NCBI GenBank assembly: GCA_016178015.1
Contig: JACOUB010000008.1
Location: forward strand, 1 to 64,000
From: Methylocystis sp.
GTDB taxonomy: Bacteria; Pseudomonadota; Alphaproteobacteria; Rhizobiales; Beijerinckiaceae
Length of the DNA: 64,000 nucleotides
Reading direction: 5' to 3'
Within the stretch, counting starts at the first letter, position 1; each line of letters begins with the position of its first letter. The notes beneath the pieces are model-generated. The model made no database searches. It worked only from the letters and a program-made list of their open reading frames with translations, and was not told the DNA's origin. This document shows, in pieces, positions 24,490 through 34,057 of this stretch. Both the position numbers and the translations under genes were made by a program.

Positions 24490-26496
24490 ATGTTTCAAAA
24501 AATTCTCATCGCCAATCGTGGCGAGATTGCCTGCCGTATCGTCAAGACAGCCCGGCGCATGGGGATCGCCACGGTCGCCGTCTATTCGGACGCCGACGCG
24601 GACGCGCTGCATGTCGAGATGGCCGACGAGGCCATCCATCTGGGGCTCCCGCCGGCGGCGCAATCCTATCTCTTGATCGACAAGATCATTGCCGCCTGCA
24701 AGGAGACGGGCGCCGAAGGCGTGCATCCCGGTTATGGGTTCCTGGCCGAACGCGCCGCCTTCGCCAGGGCGCTGGACGCCGAAGGCATCGTCTTCATTGG
24801 CCCCAATCCGCGCGCCATCGAGGCGATGGGCGACAAGATCGAATCGAAGAAATTCGCGTCTGCCGCGAAGGTGAATGTCGTGCCGGGCTTTCTCGGGGTC
24901 ATCGAGACCGGCCAGGACGCGGTGCGGATCGCCGACGAGCTTGGCTATCCGGTGATGCTGAAGGCCTCTGCTGGCGGCGGCGGCAAGGGCATGCGCATTG
25001 CCTACAAATCAGACGAAGTGATCGAAGCGTTCACGCGCGCGAGGTCGGAGGCCGCTTCCTCCTTCGGCGACGATCGCGTCTTTATCGAAAAGTTCGTCGT
25101 CAATCCCCGGCACATCGAAATCCAAGTGCTCGGCGATAAGCATGGCGCCCTCATTCATCTCAATGAGCGCGAATGTTCGATCCAGCGCCGCAATCAGAAG
25201 GTGATCGAGGAGGCGCCCTCCCCGCTCCTCGACGAGACGACGCGCGCACAGATGGGGGCGCAGGCGATCGCGCTGGCAAGGGCCGTCGATTATGATTCCG
25301 CCGGCACGGTGGAATTCGTCGTCGGACAGGACAAGAGCTTCTACTTCCTCGAGATGAACACGCGTCTGCAAGTCGAGCATCCGGTGACCGAACTCACGAC
25401 CGGCGTCGATCTCGTCGAACAGATGATCCGCGTCGCGGCGGGCGAGCCCCTGTCGCTTAGCCAAGAGGATGTGATCATTCGCGGCTGGGCGATGGAGAGC
25501 CGCATTTATGCGGAGGACCCGACGCGCAATTTCCTGCCGTCAAGCGGGCGCCTCGTCAAATATCGGCCGCCCCAGGAAAAGCGCGACGGCGCCGTGACCG
25601 TGCGCATCGACGCCGGCGTCACGGAAGGTCGCGAAATCTCGATTCATTACGACCCGCTGATCGCCAAGCTGATCACGCATGCGCCCGATCGGCCAGGCGC
25701 CATCCTGGCGCAGGCCGATGCGCTGGATCGTTTCGTCATCGACGGCATCCGCCACAATATTTTGTTCCTCGCGTCGCTCATGCAGAACGAACGTTGGCGC
25801 GCCGGCTTGCTCTCAACAGGCTTCATCGCCGAGGAATACGCCAACGGTTTTGCGTCATTGGAGCCGCGCGGCGAGTTGGCGCACGTGCTGGCGACCGTCG
25901 CCGCCCTGATCGATCATATCGGCAACGAGCGCAAGCGGCGCATCAGCGGCCAGATGCGCGGCGGGCGGCCGGTCGAGTTCGAGCGCGAGCGCGTTTGCAT
26001 GCTCGGCGCGCAGCGTTTCGATGTGACTCTCGAAACCCAAGGCGAAGCGCTGATCGTGCATTTCGAGAACGACAGCCGTGCGCGTCGCATTTCCTCGAGC
26101 TGGCGCCCCGGCGCGCCGGTGTTCGAGGGAACGATCGACGGGGCGAATATTTTCGTGCAGGCGCGGCCGATCCTCAACGGCTACGAGCTGTCGCATGAGG
26201 GCGTCAACATTGCGGCGCGCGTTTATACGAACCGTGAGGCGGAACTCGTCGCGCTCATGCGCAAGAAGAAGAGCGCCGGCGCTTCGAAGCATCTGCTCTG
26301 CCCCATGCCCGGCCTCGTCAAGACGCTCGACGTGAAAGAGGGCCAGGAGGTGAAAGCGGGCGAGGCGCTGTGCATGGTCGAGGCCATGAAGATGGAGAAT
26401 GTGCTGCGCGCCGACCGCGACGTGACGGTGAAGAAGATTCTCGCCAAGGAAGGCGACAGCCTGGCAGTCGACGCGGTGATCATGGAGTTTGCGTGA
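24490..26496 (+). CDS. pccA: Acyl-CoA carboxylase alpha subunit (propionyl-CoA carboxylase, biotin-containing)
   Basis: 668 residues from the ATG at 24490. Biotin carboxylase domain: ILIANRGEIACRIVKTARRM, glycine loop KASAGGGGKGMRIA, HIEIQVLGDKHG, EMNTRLQVEHPVTE. A linker BT domain follows, then the biotin carrier with MVEAMKMENVLRA near the end. The size and BT domain indicate propionyl-CoA or related acyl-CoA carboxylase and not AccC. Works with a beta subunit not in this window; in serine-cycle methylotrophs it feeds the propionyl-CoA branch of the ethylmalonyl-CoA pathway. Methylmalonyl versus methylcrotonyl specificity cannot be settled here. Confidence 0.9.
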   Translation: MFQKILIANRGEIACRIVKTARRMGIATVAVYSDADADALHVEMADEAIHLGLPPAAQSYLLIDKIIAACKETGAEGVHPGYGFLAERAAFARALDAEGIVFIGPNPRAIEAMGDKIESKKFASAAKVNVVPGFLGVIETGQDAVRIADELGYPVMLKASAGGGGKGMRIAYKSDEVIEAFTRARSEAASSFGDDRVFIEKFVVNPRHIEIQVLGDKHGALIHLNERECSIQRRNQKVIEEAPSPLLDETTRAQMGAQAIALARAVDYDSAGTVEFVVGQDKSFYFLEMNTRLQVEHPVTELTTGVDLVEQMIRVAAGEPLSLSQEDVIIRGWAMESRIYAEDPTRNFLPSSGRLVKYRPPQEKRDGAVTVRIDAGVTEGREISIHYDPLIAKLITHAPDRPGAILAQADALDRFVIDGIRHNILFLASLMQNERWRAGLLSTGFIAEEYANGFASLEPRGELAHVLATVAALIDHIGNERKRRISGQMRGGRPVEFERERVCMLGAQRFDVTLETQGEALIVHFENDSRARRISSSWRPGAPVFEGTIDGANIFVQARPILNGYELSHEGVNIAARVYTNREAELVALMRKKKSAGASKHLLCPMPGLVKTLDVKEGQEVKAGEALCMVEAMKMENVLRADRDVTVKKILAKEGDSLAVDAVIMEFA

Positions 26497-26594
26497 GGAG
26501 AGAGCCTCGCCCGGCTCTTTGCCCGCGAGAGTTGCCGTTCGATCCGTAATATGGTAGCAAAATGGAGCCAAATTGCAGCCGTTTTGGAGCCGAA

Positions 26595-26837
26595 GTGCCT
26601 GTCACGCTCTCCATCAAGAACGCCCCCGACGAGGTGGTCGCCAAACTGAAAGCGCGCGCCGCCCACAATCATCGCAGCCTCCAGGGCGAGCTGATGGCGA
26701 TCGTGACCGAGGCCGCTGCACGATCGCCGCCCGCGAAACTCGAGGATTTTTGGGGTTTCGCCAAAGAGATCGGCCTTGAATCGCCGAGCGAGGCGGTCGA
26801 AATCGTCAGGGAGATGCGCGATTCGAGGAATACGTGA
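26595..26837 (+). CDS. FitA/VapB-type ribbon-helix-helix antitoxin
   Basis: 80 residues from a GTG at 26595 with GGAG seven bases upstream. N-terminal RHH: PVTLSIKNAPDEVVAKLKAR, then AAHNHRSLQGELMAIVTEAA, the FitA-like pattern. The C-terminus (FWGFAKEIGLESPSEAVEIV) is the toxin-binding part. Its stop overlaps the GTG of the toxin gene. Expected to autorepress the pair. An ATG at 26562 would add eleven atypical residues. Confidence 0.9.
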   Translation: MPVTLSIKNAPDEVVAKLKARAAHNHRSLQGELMAIVTEAAARSPPAKLEDFWGFAKEIGLESPSEAVEIVREMRDSRNT

Positions 26838-27247
26838 CCTCGGCGGTGGTCGTTGACGCTTCCGCTTTCGTGGCTGTGCTTTTCAAGGAGGCCCAGGGGT
26901 ACGAGGTCATGGAGCGTTGGCGCGGCCGCCCGTTAGTTGCGCCGGCGCTGCTGCGTTACGAAGTCGCGAATGTCACGCTCGTCAAAATGAGACGGCATCC
27001 CGATCAGGCGCGCCAGTTCTTGAAGGCTCATGAAAATTTCAGGCAAGCCGAAATCAAATTCCTCGATGTCGATTTCGCCGTTGTTCTCGCCCTTGCGCAA
27101 AGGCGCGGCCTCACCGCTTATGACGCTTCCTATGTGTGGCTCGCCGTAACTCGCGGTCTCGATCTCGTCAGTCTCGACAAGCGTATGCTCTCGGCGTTCG
27201 AGGCGGAAAAGCGGGCGATGCCGCCTCAGAGCATTGAGGGACATTAA
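26834..27247 (+). CDS. vapC: VapC/FitB-type PIN-domain toxin
   Basis: 137 residues. PIN-domain acidic residues are in place: VVVDASAFVAVLFKE at the N-terminus, E in RYEVANVTLVKM, and D in LTAYDASYVWLAV plus the final LVSLDKRML. Probable Mg-dependent RNase that cleaves tRNA or rRNA when freed from its antitoxin, encoded immediately upstream with a four-base overlap. Confidence 0.93.
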   Translation: MTSAVVVDASAFVAVLFKEAQGYEVMERWRGRPLVAPALLRYEVANVTLVKMRRHPDQARQFLKAHENFRQAEIKFLDVDFAVVLALAQRRGLTAYDASYVWLAVTRGLDLVSLDKRMLSAFEAEKRAMPPQSIEGH

Positions 27248-27388
27248 AGACTCTCGAACCAGGTTCTGATTTTGTCGGCCCTCGACACTCGCCTCGCAGC
27301 CGGGAAGGCGTGGCGCGCCCCGACTGTCCCGTCGAGCAATTCCTCGGGGGCTCATCGTTTTGGTTGACGATCTTGAACTCGAGACCAT

Positions 27389-27414
27389 TGTAAACCGCTT
27401 GGCGACGGTTTACA
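27389..27414. promoter_or_regulatory. higBA operator dyad
   Basis: Perfect 9-bp arms TGTAAACCG and CGGTTTACA separated by eight bases, ending seven bases before the higB ATG. Position and symmetry are those expected for HigA autorepression. The arms also occupy the likely ribosome-binding region, so binding would block initiation directly. Confidence 0.7.
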
Positions 27415-27421
27415 TTTCCGC

Positions 27422-27700
27422 ATGATCAAGCGGTCTCGTCACAAGGGCTTGCAACGCTTGTTCACGCGTGGCGACGCAAGCGGGGTCGATCCGCAATTCG
27501 TCGCCAAGCTGCGCGCGATCTTGACCCTCCTGGACCAGAGCGCGAGCCCTGAAGGAATGAATGTCGCCGGGCTCAGGCTGCACCCTTTGAAGGGCGATCG
27601 CAAAGGCGCATGGGCGGTGTGGGTTTCGGGAAATTGGCGCGTGGTGTTCGAATTCGACGGTGAAGACGCTACGAAAGTCGATCTCGTCGATTACCATTGA
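27422..27700 (+). CDS. higB: HigB/RelE-family toxin
   Basis: 92 residues. Pattern [73 protein letters not shown] is the HigB (RelE superfamily) ribosome-dependent mRNase. Toxin-first order followed 20 bp later by the HigA antitoxin is typical for this family. Preceded by a perfect operator dyad. Confidence 0.95.
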   Translation: MIKRSRHKGLQRLFTRGDASGVDPQFVAKLRAILTLLDQSASPEGMNVAGLRLHPLKGDRKGAWAVWVSGNWRVVFEFDGEDATKVDLVDYH

Positions 27701-27720
27701 CCGCAGGAAAGGAGTCCATC

Positions 27721-28017
27721 ATGGAGATGCACAATCCGCCGCATCCGGGTGAGGTCTTGCGCGAACTGTGTCTTGCGCCGCTCGGCTTGTCTGTGACGGC
27801 GGCGGCGAAGCACCTGGGCGTGTCGCGCCAATCGCTCTCGGAATTGCTCAACGGACGCAATGGCGTTTCCGCTGAAATGGCCATCCGCCTCGAACAGGCT
27901 TTTGGCGGCGCCGCCGCTACGTGGTTGCGGATGCAGATTGCCTATGATCTTTGGCAAGCCAAGCATGGCGGCAAGAAAATCCACGTCAGCCGCTATCCGA
28001 CGCCACAATCAGCCTGA
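27721..28017 (+). CDS. higA: HigA antitoxin, HTH transcriptional regulator
   Basis: 98 residues from the ATG at 27721 (AAGGAG site). Conserved opening [23 protein letters not shown]-type helix-turn-helix [20 protein letters not shown], then [11 protein letters not shown] and [13 protein letters not shown]. Neutralises HigB and represses the operon. Confidence 0.96.
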   Translation: MEMHNPPHPGEVLRELCLAPLGLSVTAAAKHLGVSRQSLSELLNGRNGVSAEMAIRLEQAFGGAAATWLRMQIAYDLWQAKHGGKKIHVSRYPTPQSA

Positions 28018-28087
28018 TTCTGTTTGTCCTGCGCCTTGCTGACGGGATCAGTTATGCTCGCGTGACGCTCAAGACTGTGCTTTGGCC

Positions 28088-30133
28088 ATGACCCATCCTT
28101 TCTTCTCCCTTCACACCCATGGTTTCCTGCGCGTCGCCGTTGCGAGCCCCAAGTCGCGCGTCGCCGATCCCGCCTTCAACGCCCAGCGCACCATCGAGAT
28201 GGCTCAGGCTGCCGACAAGCGCGGCGCGGCGCTCGTTCTGTTTCCCGAACTGGGGATCAGCTCTTACGCCATCGATGATCTTTTGCATCAGTCGGCGCTG
28301 TTGCAGGCCGTGGAGGCGGCGCTCGGCGACGTCATCGAAGCCAGCCGCGCGCTGTTTCCGCTCATCGTCGTGGGCGCGCCGTTGCGCCATCGCGGCCGGC
28401 TTTACAATTGCGCACTGCTTATCCGGCGCGGGGAGGTTCTCGCCGTCACGCCCAAGACCTATCTGCCGAACTACCGCGAATTCTATGAGCGGCGCCATTT
28501 CGCCTCCGGCGCGTTCGTCGCCGGCGAGGAGATCGGCGTGTGCGGCCAAAGCGCGCCGTTCGGCTCGGACATTTTACTGGAGGCGATCGATTTCAAGGGC
28601 CTCGTCATTCACGCCGAGATCTGCGAGGACGTGTGGGTTCCCATTCCGCCGTCGGCGCGCGCGGCGCTCGCCGGCGCGACCGTGCTGCTCAATCTCTCGG
28701 CGAGCAACGCCCTCGTCGGCAAGTCGGACTATCGCGCAACGCTCTGCGCCAGCCATTCGGCGCGGTGTCTTTCCGCCTATCTCTATTCGGCGGCGGGGCA
28801 AGGCGAGTCGACCACCGACCTCGCCTGGGACGGCGAAGCGATGATCTTCGAGAACGGCGCGCTGCTCGCCAAGGCGCCGCGCTTCGCCAAGGAGCCGCAG
28901 CTCATCGCCGCCGATATCGACGTCGAGCGCTTGACCGCCGAGCGGATGCGGCAAGGCACGTTCGGCGATTGCGCGGACATCGAGGCCGGCGCAACGGCCT
29001 TTCGCCGCATCGCTTTCGAGCTCCACGCCCCGCTTGACGTGGACTTGGGGCTGTTGCGCGCGACGCCGCGTTTTCCCTTCGTGCCGGACGACGAGGCAAG
29101 GCTCGCGGAATTGTGCTTCGAGGCCTTCAACATTCAGGCGCATGGGCTACGGCAGCGGCTGCAAGCCACGAACATCGACAAGGTGGTCATCGGCGTCTCG
29201 GGCGGACTCGATTCCACCCACGCGCTGCTCGTCGCCGTCACCGCGCTCGACGCGCTCGGTCTGCCGCGCGCCAACATTCTCGGCTACACGCTGCCGGCCT
29301 TCGCCACGTCCGCTCAAACGAAGGCCAACGCATGGCGGTTGATGCGCGCGCTGGGCGTTGCCGCGCACGAGATCGACGTGACCCCGGCTTGCCGGCAAAT
29401 GCTCGAGGACATCGGCCATCCGGCGGCGCGCGGCGAGGCGGTTTACGATGCGACCTACGAGAATGTGCAGGCGGGGGCGCGCACATCGATGCTGTTCCGC
29501 CTCGCCAACCAGAACAACGCCATCGTGCTCGGCACAGGCGATCTGTCCGAGCTGGCGCTCGGCTGGTGCACCTATGGCGTCGGCGATCAGATGTCGCATT
29601 ACGCCGTCAACGCCTCGGTCCCGAAGACGTTGATCCAGCATCTCATCCGCTGGTGCGCGCGGGACGCGCGTTTTGGCGCCTTGTCCATCGCGGTTCTGCA
29701 CGACATCCTCGAAACCGAGATTTCGCCGGAACTGGTGCCGAGCGTCGACGGCGAGCACATCGCCCAGCGCACCGAGGAATTGGTCGGGCCTTACGCCCTG
29801 CAGGACTTCAATCTCTATTACACGACGCGGTTCGGCTTCGCGCCGTCGAAGACCGCGTTTCTCGCCTATCACGCCTGGCGCGACGCCGACGCCGGCGTGT
29901 GGCCGTCGAATATTCCGCCGGCCAAGCGCGTCGCCTACGACCTGACCGAGATCAAGAGCTGGCTGACGGCATTCGTGCGCCGCTTCTTCGCGACGAGCCA
30001 GTTCAAGCGTTCGGCGCTGCCCAATGGACCGAAAGTGAGCTCCGGCGGCTCGCTGTCGCCGCGCGGCGATTGGCGCGCGCCGAGCGATTCTTCGCCGGAC
30101 GCCTGGCTTGCCGATCTGGACGAGATCCCGTGA
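28088..30133 (+). CDS. nadE: Glutamine-dependent NAD+ synthetase
   Basis: 681 residues. N-terminal nitrilase-type glutaminase: catalytic Glu in [10 protein letters not shown], Lys in [15 protein letters not shown] and Cys in [12 protein letters not shown]-terminal ATP-pyrophosphatase with [12 protein letters not shown]-loop, [13 protein letters not shown] and [16 protein letters not shown]. Converts deamido-NAD to NAD using glutamine. Pairs conceptually with the nicotinate phosphoribosyltransferase at 55.8 kb in NAD salvage. ATG at 28088 preferred over the TTG at 28082. Confidence 0.96.
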   Translation: MTHPFFSLHTHGFLRVAVASPKSRVADPAFNAQRTIEMAQAADKRGAALVLFPELGISSYAIDDLLHQSALLQAVEAALGDVIEASRALFPLIVVGAPLRHRGRLYNCALLIRRGEVLAVTPKTYLPNYREFYERRHFASGAFVAGEEIGVCGQSAPFGSDILLEAIDFKGLVIHAEICEDVWVPIPPSARAALAGATVLLNLSASNALVGKSDYRATLCASHSARCLSAYLYSAAGQGESTTDLAWDGEAMIFENGALLAKAPRFAKEPQLIAADIDVERLTAERMRQGTFGDCADIEAGATAFRRIAFELHAPLDVDLGLLRATPRFPFVPDDEARLAELCFEAFNIQAHGLRQRLQATNIDKVVIGVSGGLDSTHALLVAVTALDALGLPRANILGYTLPAFATSAQTKANAWRLMRALGVAAHEIDVTPACRQMLEDIGHPAARGEAVYDATYENVQAGARTSMLFRLANQNNAIVLGTGDLSELALGWCTYGVGDQMSHYAVNASVPKTLIQHLIRWCARDARFGALSIAVLHDILETEISPELVPSVDGEHIAQRTEELVGPYALQDFNLYYTTRFGFAPSKTAFLAYHAWRDADAGVWPSNIPPAKRVAYDLTEIKSWLTAFVRRFFATSQFKRSALPNGPKVSSGGSLSPRGDWRAPSDSSPDAWLADLDEIP

Positions 30134-30147
30134 CGGCGGTCGCGCCT

Positions 30148-30321
30148 AGGGCAATCGGGTGAAGGACCGCATTTCTCGCCCTCATGCTGAGGAGCGCCTG
30201 AAAGGCGCGTCTTAAAAGCACGATGGCGAGAGGAAAATAGCCGATTGGCGGTTTCCTGATCCTTCGAGACGGCCCCATCGGGGCCTCCTCAGGATGAGGG
30301 AACCTTTCACCCGATTGCCCT
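30148..30321. repeat. Inverted-repeat element between nadE and rpmG
   Basis: Perfect 16-bp ends AGGGCAATCGGGTGAA (30148-30163) and reverse complement (30306-30321). Inside are CTCATGCTGAG and CTCAGGATGAG, also roughly inverted, and hairpins GCGCCTGAAAGGCGC and GGCCCCATCGGGGCC. At ~174 bp without an ORF it has the look of a MITE or composite REPIN. Confidence 0.8.
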
Positions 30322-30447
30322 GCGGCCGCGCCCATCTCGCCTTGACACCACGGCGCGCGCGCTTATGGTGCGCGCCAATTCGCCGCCTGATTGCCGCGTT
30401 GCGTCGGGGACCGGTGTGAGACCTCTCCAATCATCGGGACGACGGCG

Positions 30448-30615
30448 ATGGCCAAATCCGCCATGATCAAGATCAAGCTTCTGTCGAGCGCCGACACCGG
30501 CTTCTTTTACGTCACCAAGAAGAACGCGCGCACCAAGACCGAGAAGATGGCGTTCAAGAAGTACGACCCGGTCGCGCGCAAGCACGTCGTGTTCAAGGAA
30601 ACCAAGATCAAGTGA
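30448..30615 (+). CDS. rpmG: Ribosomal protein L33
   Basis: 55 residues: [55 protein letters not shown]. Full length, zinc-free (C-minus) form with no cysteine pairs. Start at 30448 gives the conserved MAK opening. Confidence 0.97.
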   Translation: MAKSAMIKIKLLSSADTGFFYVTKKNARTKTEKMAFKKYDPVARKHVVFKETKIK

Positions 30616-31273
30616 AGGCTCGCCTTGCGGCGGTTGGCCAAGCAAACGGCCGGCGACGCTTTGCTGCGGGAGACCAAGAAGGCGAGCGCGCCGACGATTT
30701 GCCGGAGCAAACAACTTGCCAGAGCAACATCGCTCCGGCTCGCAAGCGCTTGTCGAGGATCATGCTCAAGGAAACAGTCGGCGCGACGAGGCGTCTTCAA
30801 TCGCCCGCCGCCTTCGCCCCCTTAAACGAAGGCGGCCGACCGGAGACGGCTTCAAGGAGGCCACTCCAACCGTCGCCAGCCGGCCAACCCTACGGACCCA
30901 GGAGATGCGGCGGACCTGAGCACTCCGCAGGGCATTCGAAATTGTCGCCGATACGCGTCGAACGCTCACGCCGTTGGCGGCCGTCTTTGACGAAGCCGCT
31001 CACGCCGCCAGACGCGCAACTCATTTGGCGCCGCTCAGGTTACTCCGGCTGCCCAAAAATGCAACCATCTGGTAAGGATTTCCATAAAGTTCGGGTGACG
31101 CAGGTCGAGACCGAAGTTTGGCTGGCGCATCCTGCGGGTGGGCCGCAAAAGGGCCGTCGCCCGAACCTTTGTGACGACGCCTTGCCTCGAGGATCAGGCA
31201 AGCAAATAAGTTGGCCGCGGCGGCGCTCCCCCGGACGGCGCTTGCGGCAGTTTCGTGCGTGCGGAGGAAACAC
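30616..31273. other. 658 bp without a recognisable gene
   Basis: A 221-codon open frame spans it on the plus strand but the translation is Arg/Pro-rich, changes character repeatedly and shows no domain. Nothing recognisable was found on the minus strand. The lipoprotein promoter must lie near its right end. Confidence 0.5.
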
Positions 31274-31678
31274 ATGAAAAAACCAGGCATTCATCTATCC
31301 ATGGCGCTGCTCGCCGGATTGGCGCTCGCCGGCTGCGGCCCCGATGAACCGAGGGACGCCACCGGCGCCAAGGTTCTGCGCAACCTGTTGGACAAGAGCG
31401 GCGTGGCCGGGAAACTCATCTCCTTCAAGAAGGTGCAGGGCCGGGACCTCAAGACCGCCGACGCCGAGGCCTATCAATTCTGGTACGAGGCAGAAATCCA
31501 GTTCCCCGACGACCTGGACGCGAAATGCGCTTACGAACAAACCAGGGGCAAATGCGCCTATCTTGGCCTGAGCGCGGATCAGAGCTTCAAGAAGGGCCAG
31601 GTGTTGAAAAGCGAAGGCACGCTGCACTTCGTGAAGTCCGACAAAGGCTGGGTCGGCGAAGACCAGAACGCCTATTGA
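31274..31678 (+). CDS. Lipoprotein, paralogue of the secreted protein at 2261
   Basis: 134 residues from the ATG at 31274, preceded by GGAGG. Leader [20 protein letters not shown] ends with lipobox LAGC. The mature part shares its plan with the 2261-2737 protein: [48 protein letters not shown] and terminal [11 protein letters not shown]. Family unrecognised; a periplasmic beta-rich domain seems likely. Its TGA overlaps the TTG start of kdsB, so it may be cotranscribed with the LPS gene. Confidence 0.82.
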   Translation: MKKPGIHLSMALLAGLALAGCGPDEPRDATGAKVLRNLLDKSGVAGKLISFKKVQGRDLKTADAEAYQFWYEAEIQFPDDLDAKCAYEQTRGKCAYLGLSADQSFKKGQVLKSEGTLHFVKSDKGWVGEDQNAY

Positions 31679-32427
31679 GGCCGATTGTCGTCATTCCCGC
31701 CCGTATGGGCTCGACGCGACTGCCCGGCAAGCCGTTGGCGCAGATCGCCGGCAAGCCGATGATCGTGCATGTGCTCGAACGCGCCCTCGAGGCGGCGATC
31801 GGCCCCGTGGCGGTCGCCGCCGATTCGCCCGAGATCGCCAGGGTCGTCGAGGCCGCCGGCGGCGTCGCCATCGTGACGCGGCGGGAGCACGCCTGCGGAA
31901 CGGACCGCATCGGCGAAGCGCTGGACGCGCTCGATCCTGGCGGCGCGCATGACGTGGTGGTCAATCTGCAAGGCGACCAACCGGCGATTTCGCCTCACGC
32001 CATCCGGGCGGCGCTCGCGCTGCTCGAGGACGAGCGCGGCGACCAATGCGTCGACGTGGCGACGCTGGCGGCGCTCGCCGAGCCGGGCGAGCGCGACAAC
32101 CCCAATGTCGTCAAGCTGGTCGGCGCCTCGCTCGCGCCGCGCCGGCTGCGCGCGCTTTATTTTACGCGCGCCAGCGCTCCCTATGGCGACGGGCCGCATT
32201 ATCGTCACATCGGGCTCTACGCTTTTCGCCGCGACAGTTTCACGCGCTTCGTGAGCCTGCCGCCGTCGACGCTGGAGCGCCGCGAGCGGCTCGAACAATT
32301 GCGCGCCCTGGAACACGGCATGCGCATCGATGCGCTGCTGCTGGACAAAGCGCCGCAAGGGGTGGATACGAACGACGATCTCGAGCGGCTGCGAGACAGA
32401 CACGAGACGGAAACGGGACGAGAATGA
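31675..32427 (+). CDS. kdsB: 3-deoxy-manno-octulosonate cytidylyltransferase (CMP-KDO synthetase)
   Basis: 250 residues from a TTG at 31675 overlapping the upstream stop. Nucleotidyl-transferase N-terminus [20 protein letters not shown], then [22 protein letters not shown], and [13 protein letters not shown]. Activates KDO for lipopolysaccharide inner core. No in-frame ATG lies closer to the conserved N-terminus, so the rare start codon is favoured. ATGA overlap with pheA downstream. Confidence 0.94.
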   Translation: MRPIVVIPARMGSTRLPGKPLAQIAGKPMIVHVLERALEAAIGPVAVAADSPEIARVVEAAGGVAIVTRREHACGTDRIGEALDALDPGGAHDVVVNLQGDQPAISPHAIRAALALLEDERGDQCVDVATLAALAEPGERDNPNVVKLVGASLAPRRLRALYFTRASAPYGDGPHYRHIGLYAFRRDSFTRFVSLPPSTLERRERLEQLRALEHGMRIDALLLDKAPQGVDTNDDLERLRDRHETETGRE

Positions 32428-33293
32428 GCGCGACGCAGAAAATCGCCTACCAAGGGGAGCCCGGCGCCAATTCCGACATCGCCTGCCGCGAGGCCTATCC
32501 CCATATGGAGCCTCTGCCTTGCGCGAGCTTCGAGGACGCCTTCGCCGCCGTCGCCGAAGGAACGGCCATGCTGGCGATGATCCCGATCGAGAACTCGATC
32601 GCCGGACGCGTCGGCGACATCCATCATTTCCTGCCGAAATCCGGGCTGCACATCGTGGCCGAATATTTCCTGCCGATCCATTTCCAGCTCATGGCGCCGA
32701 AAGGCGCCACGCGCGCGACTCTCCGCGGCGTCCACAGCCATGCCCATGCGCTCGGCCAATGCCGCAAGATCATCCGCGCGCTCGGCCTCCTCCCGCATAC
32801 GGCGGGCGATACGGCCGGCGCGGCGCGCGAGGTCGCGGAGTGGAACGACAAGACGCAAGCGGCGCTGGCCGCGAAACTCGCCGCGGAAATTTACAGTCTC
32901 GAGATCGTGGCCGAAAATGTCGAGGATGAGGCGCACAACACCACGCGCTTCGTCGTGCTGTCGAAGACCGCGCAATGGGCCGCGGCCGGCGACGGACCGA
33001 CGATGACCAGCTTCATCTTCCGCGTGCGCAACGTGCCGGCGGCGCTTTACAAGGCGCTCGGCGGCTTCGCGACCAACGGCGTCAATATGACCAAGCTGGA
33101 AAGCTACATGGTGGACGGCGAATTCGCCGCGACGCGCTTTCTCGCCGACGTCGACGGCCATCCCGAGCAGCCGGCGTTGGCCCGGGCGCTGGAGGAGTTG
33201 CGGTTCTTTTCCAAAGAACTGGAGATTTTGGGCGTCTACCCGGCGCATTCCTTCCGCATCGAGAACAAGCGGGCGTTCGAATATGCGGAGTGA
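32424..33293 (+). CDS. pheA: Prephenate dehydratase
   Basis: 289 residues from the ATG at 32424. Catalytic domain [49 protein letters not shown] (conserved Thr-Arg-Phe), then an ACT regulatory domain with [20 protein letters not shown] and the Phe-binding ESYMVDG. Converts prephenate to phenylpyruvate, feedback-inhibited by phenylalanine. Monofunctional, lacking a chorismate mutase domain. kdsB-pheA linkage is usual in Rhizobiales. Confidence 0.95.
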   Translation: MSATQKIAYQGEPGANSDIACREAYPHMEPLPCASFEDAFAAVAEGTAMLAMIPIENSIAGRVGDIHHFLPKSGLHIVAEYFLPIHFQLMAPKGATRATLRGVHSHAHALGQCRKIIRALGLLPHTAGDTAGAAREVAEWNDKTQAALAAKLAAEIYSLEIVAENVEDEAHNTTRFVVLSKTAQWAAAGDGPTMTSFIFRVRNVPAALYKALGGFATNGVNMTKLESYMVDGEFAATRFLADVDGHPEQPALARALEELRFFSKELEILGVYPAHSFRIENKRAFEYAE

Positions 33294-33324
33294 GCCGTCG
33301 CGCACGTTTGCTGCACCTTAACAC

Positions 33325-33353
33325 TTCTGTTTACTTCAACACTTGTGTATAAT
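33325..33353 (+). promoter_or_regulatory. Candidate hicAB promoter and repeats
   Basis: A perfect TATAAT at 33348-33353 lies only 13 bp before the HicA ATG; the -35 region is weak. Two AACACTT direct repeats (33320 and 33338) span the promoter and may bind HicB. The transcript would have almost no leader. Confidence 0.4.
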
Positions 33354-33365
33354 GCGCTATCTCAA

Positions 33366-33551
33366 ATGAATGCTCAGGAACTCAAAAAGTTTCTGGCCGC
33401 TCGCGGTTGCACATTCGAGACGCATCGCAGCGGCAGCGGGCACGTCACCGTGCGGCGCGGCGAACGCAAGTCGCAGTTGCCCATGCACGGCTCGAAAAAG
33501 GAACTCGGCAAAGGTCTTGTCGCCAAAATTCTCAAAGACCTCGGCCTATAG
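33366..33551 (+). CDS. hicA: HicA mRNA interferase toxin
   Basis: 61 residues, full length for HicA. MNAQELKKFLAARGCTFETH, RSGSGHVTVRRGERKSQLPM and HGSKKELGKGLVAKILKDLG give the dsRBD-like fold with catalytic His in GSGHVTV. 15 bp upstream of its hicB partner. Confidence 0.94.
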   Translation: MNAQELKKFLAARGCTFETHRSGSGHVTVRRGERKSQLPMHGSKKELGKGLVAKILKDLGL

Positions 33552-33566
33552 ATCGAACCAACTGCC

Positions 33567-34019
33567 ATGCTCTGCTACCCTATCGACCTAACGCCGGACG
33601 AAACCGACAGCGGCGAGCAATCTTTCCTCGTGACATGCCCGAGCCTGCCCGAAGTCGCGACTTTCGGAGACGCTCGAGGCATTGCGGCGTTGCGCGCAAT
33701 CGGGGCGATCGAAGAAGCCATAGCGGCGAGAATCAGCGAAGGGTCGGACATTCCCGGGCCGATCGATAGCGCGGCCGTCGCACCCGAAATGCTCGTCGCG
33801 CCGATCCCGCTGCTCACGGCGCTCAAGATCGTGCTCTATCGTGAGGCCCGCGCCAGGAACGTCACCCGAGCGGAACTGTGCCGACGATTGGGGTGGAAAC
33901 GCGAACAGGTCGAGAGGCTGTTCCGCATCGGCCACGCATCGCGTCTGGACCAGCTCGAGGCGGCTTTTGGCGCGCTAGGAGCGAGAATATCGATCACCCT
34001 AGAGCACGAAGCCGCTTAG
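33567..34019 (+). CDS. hicB: HicB antitoxin with C-terminal HTH
   Basis: 150 residues. Partial-RNase-H-fold N-terminus with SFLVTCPSLPEVATFGDA and EAIAARISEG, and a C-terminal helix-turn-helix (VTRAELCRRLGWKREQVERL, HASRLDQLEAAFGALG) that should bind the hicAB promoter. Longer than minimal HicB, because of the HTH. Confidence 0.93.
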   Translation: MLCYPIDLTPDETDSGEQSFLVTCPSLPEVATFGDARGIAALRAIGAIEEAIAARISEGSDIPGPIDSAAVAPEMLVAPIPLLTALKIVLYREARARNVTRAELCRRLGWKREQVERLFRIGHASRLDQLEAAFGALGARISITLEHEAA

Positions 34020-34057
34020 GCTGTGCCGCCAACATTCGAGTCGATGAGGAAAATCCC

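Noticed and set aside
30612-31277. 221-codon open frame between rpmG and the lipoprotein gene
   Set aside because: Composition and lack of any motif indicate chance; it overlaps the lipoprotein start.
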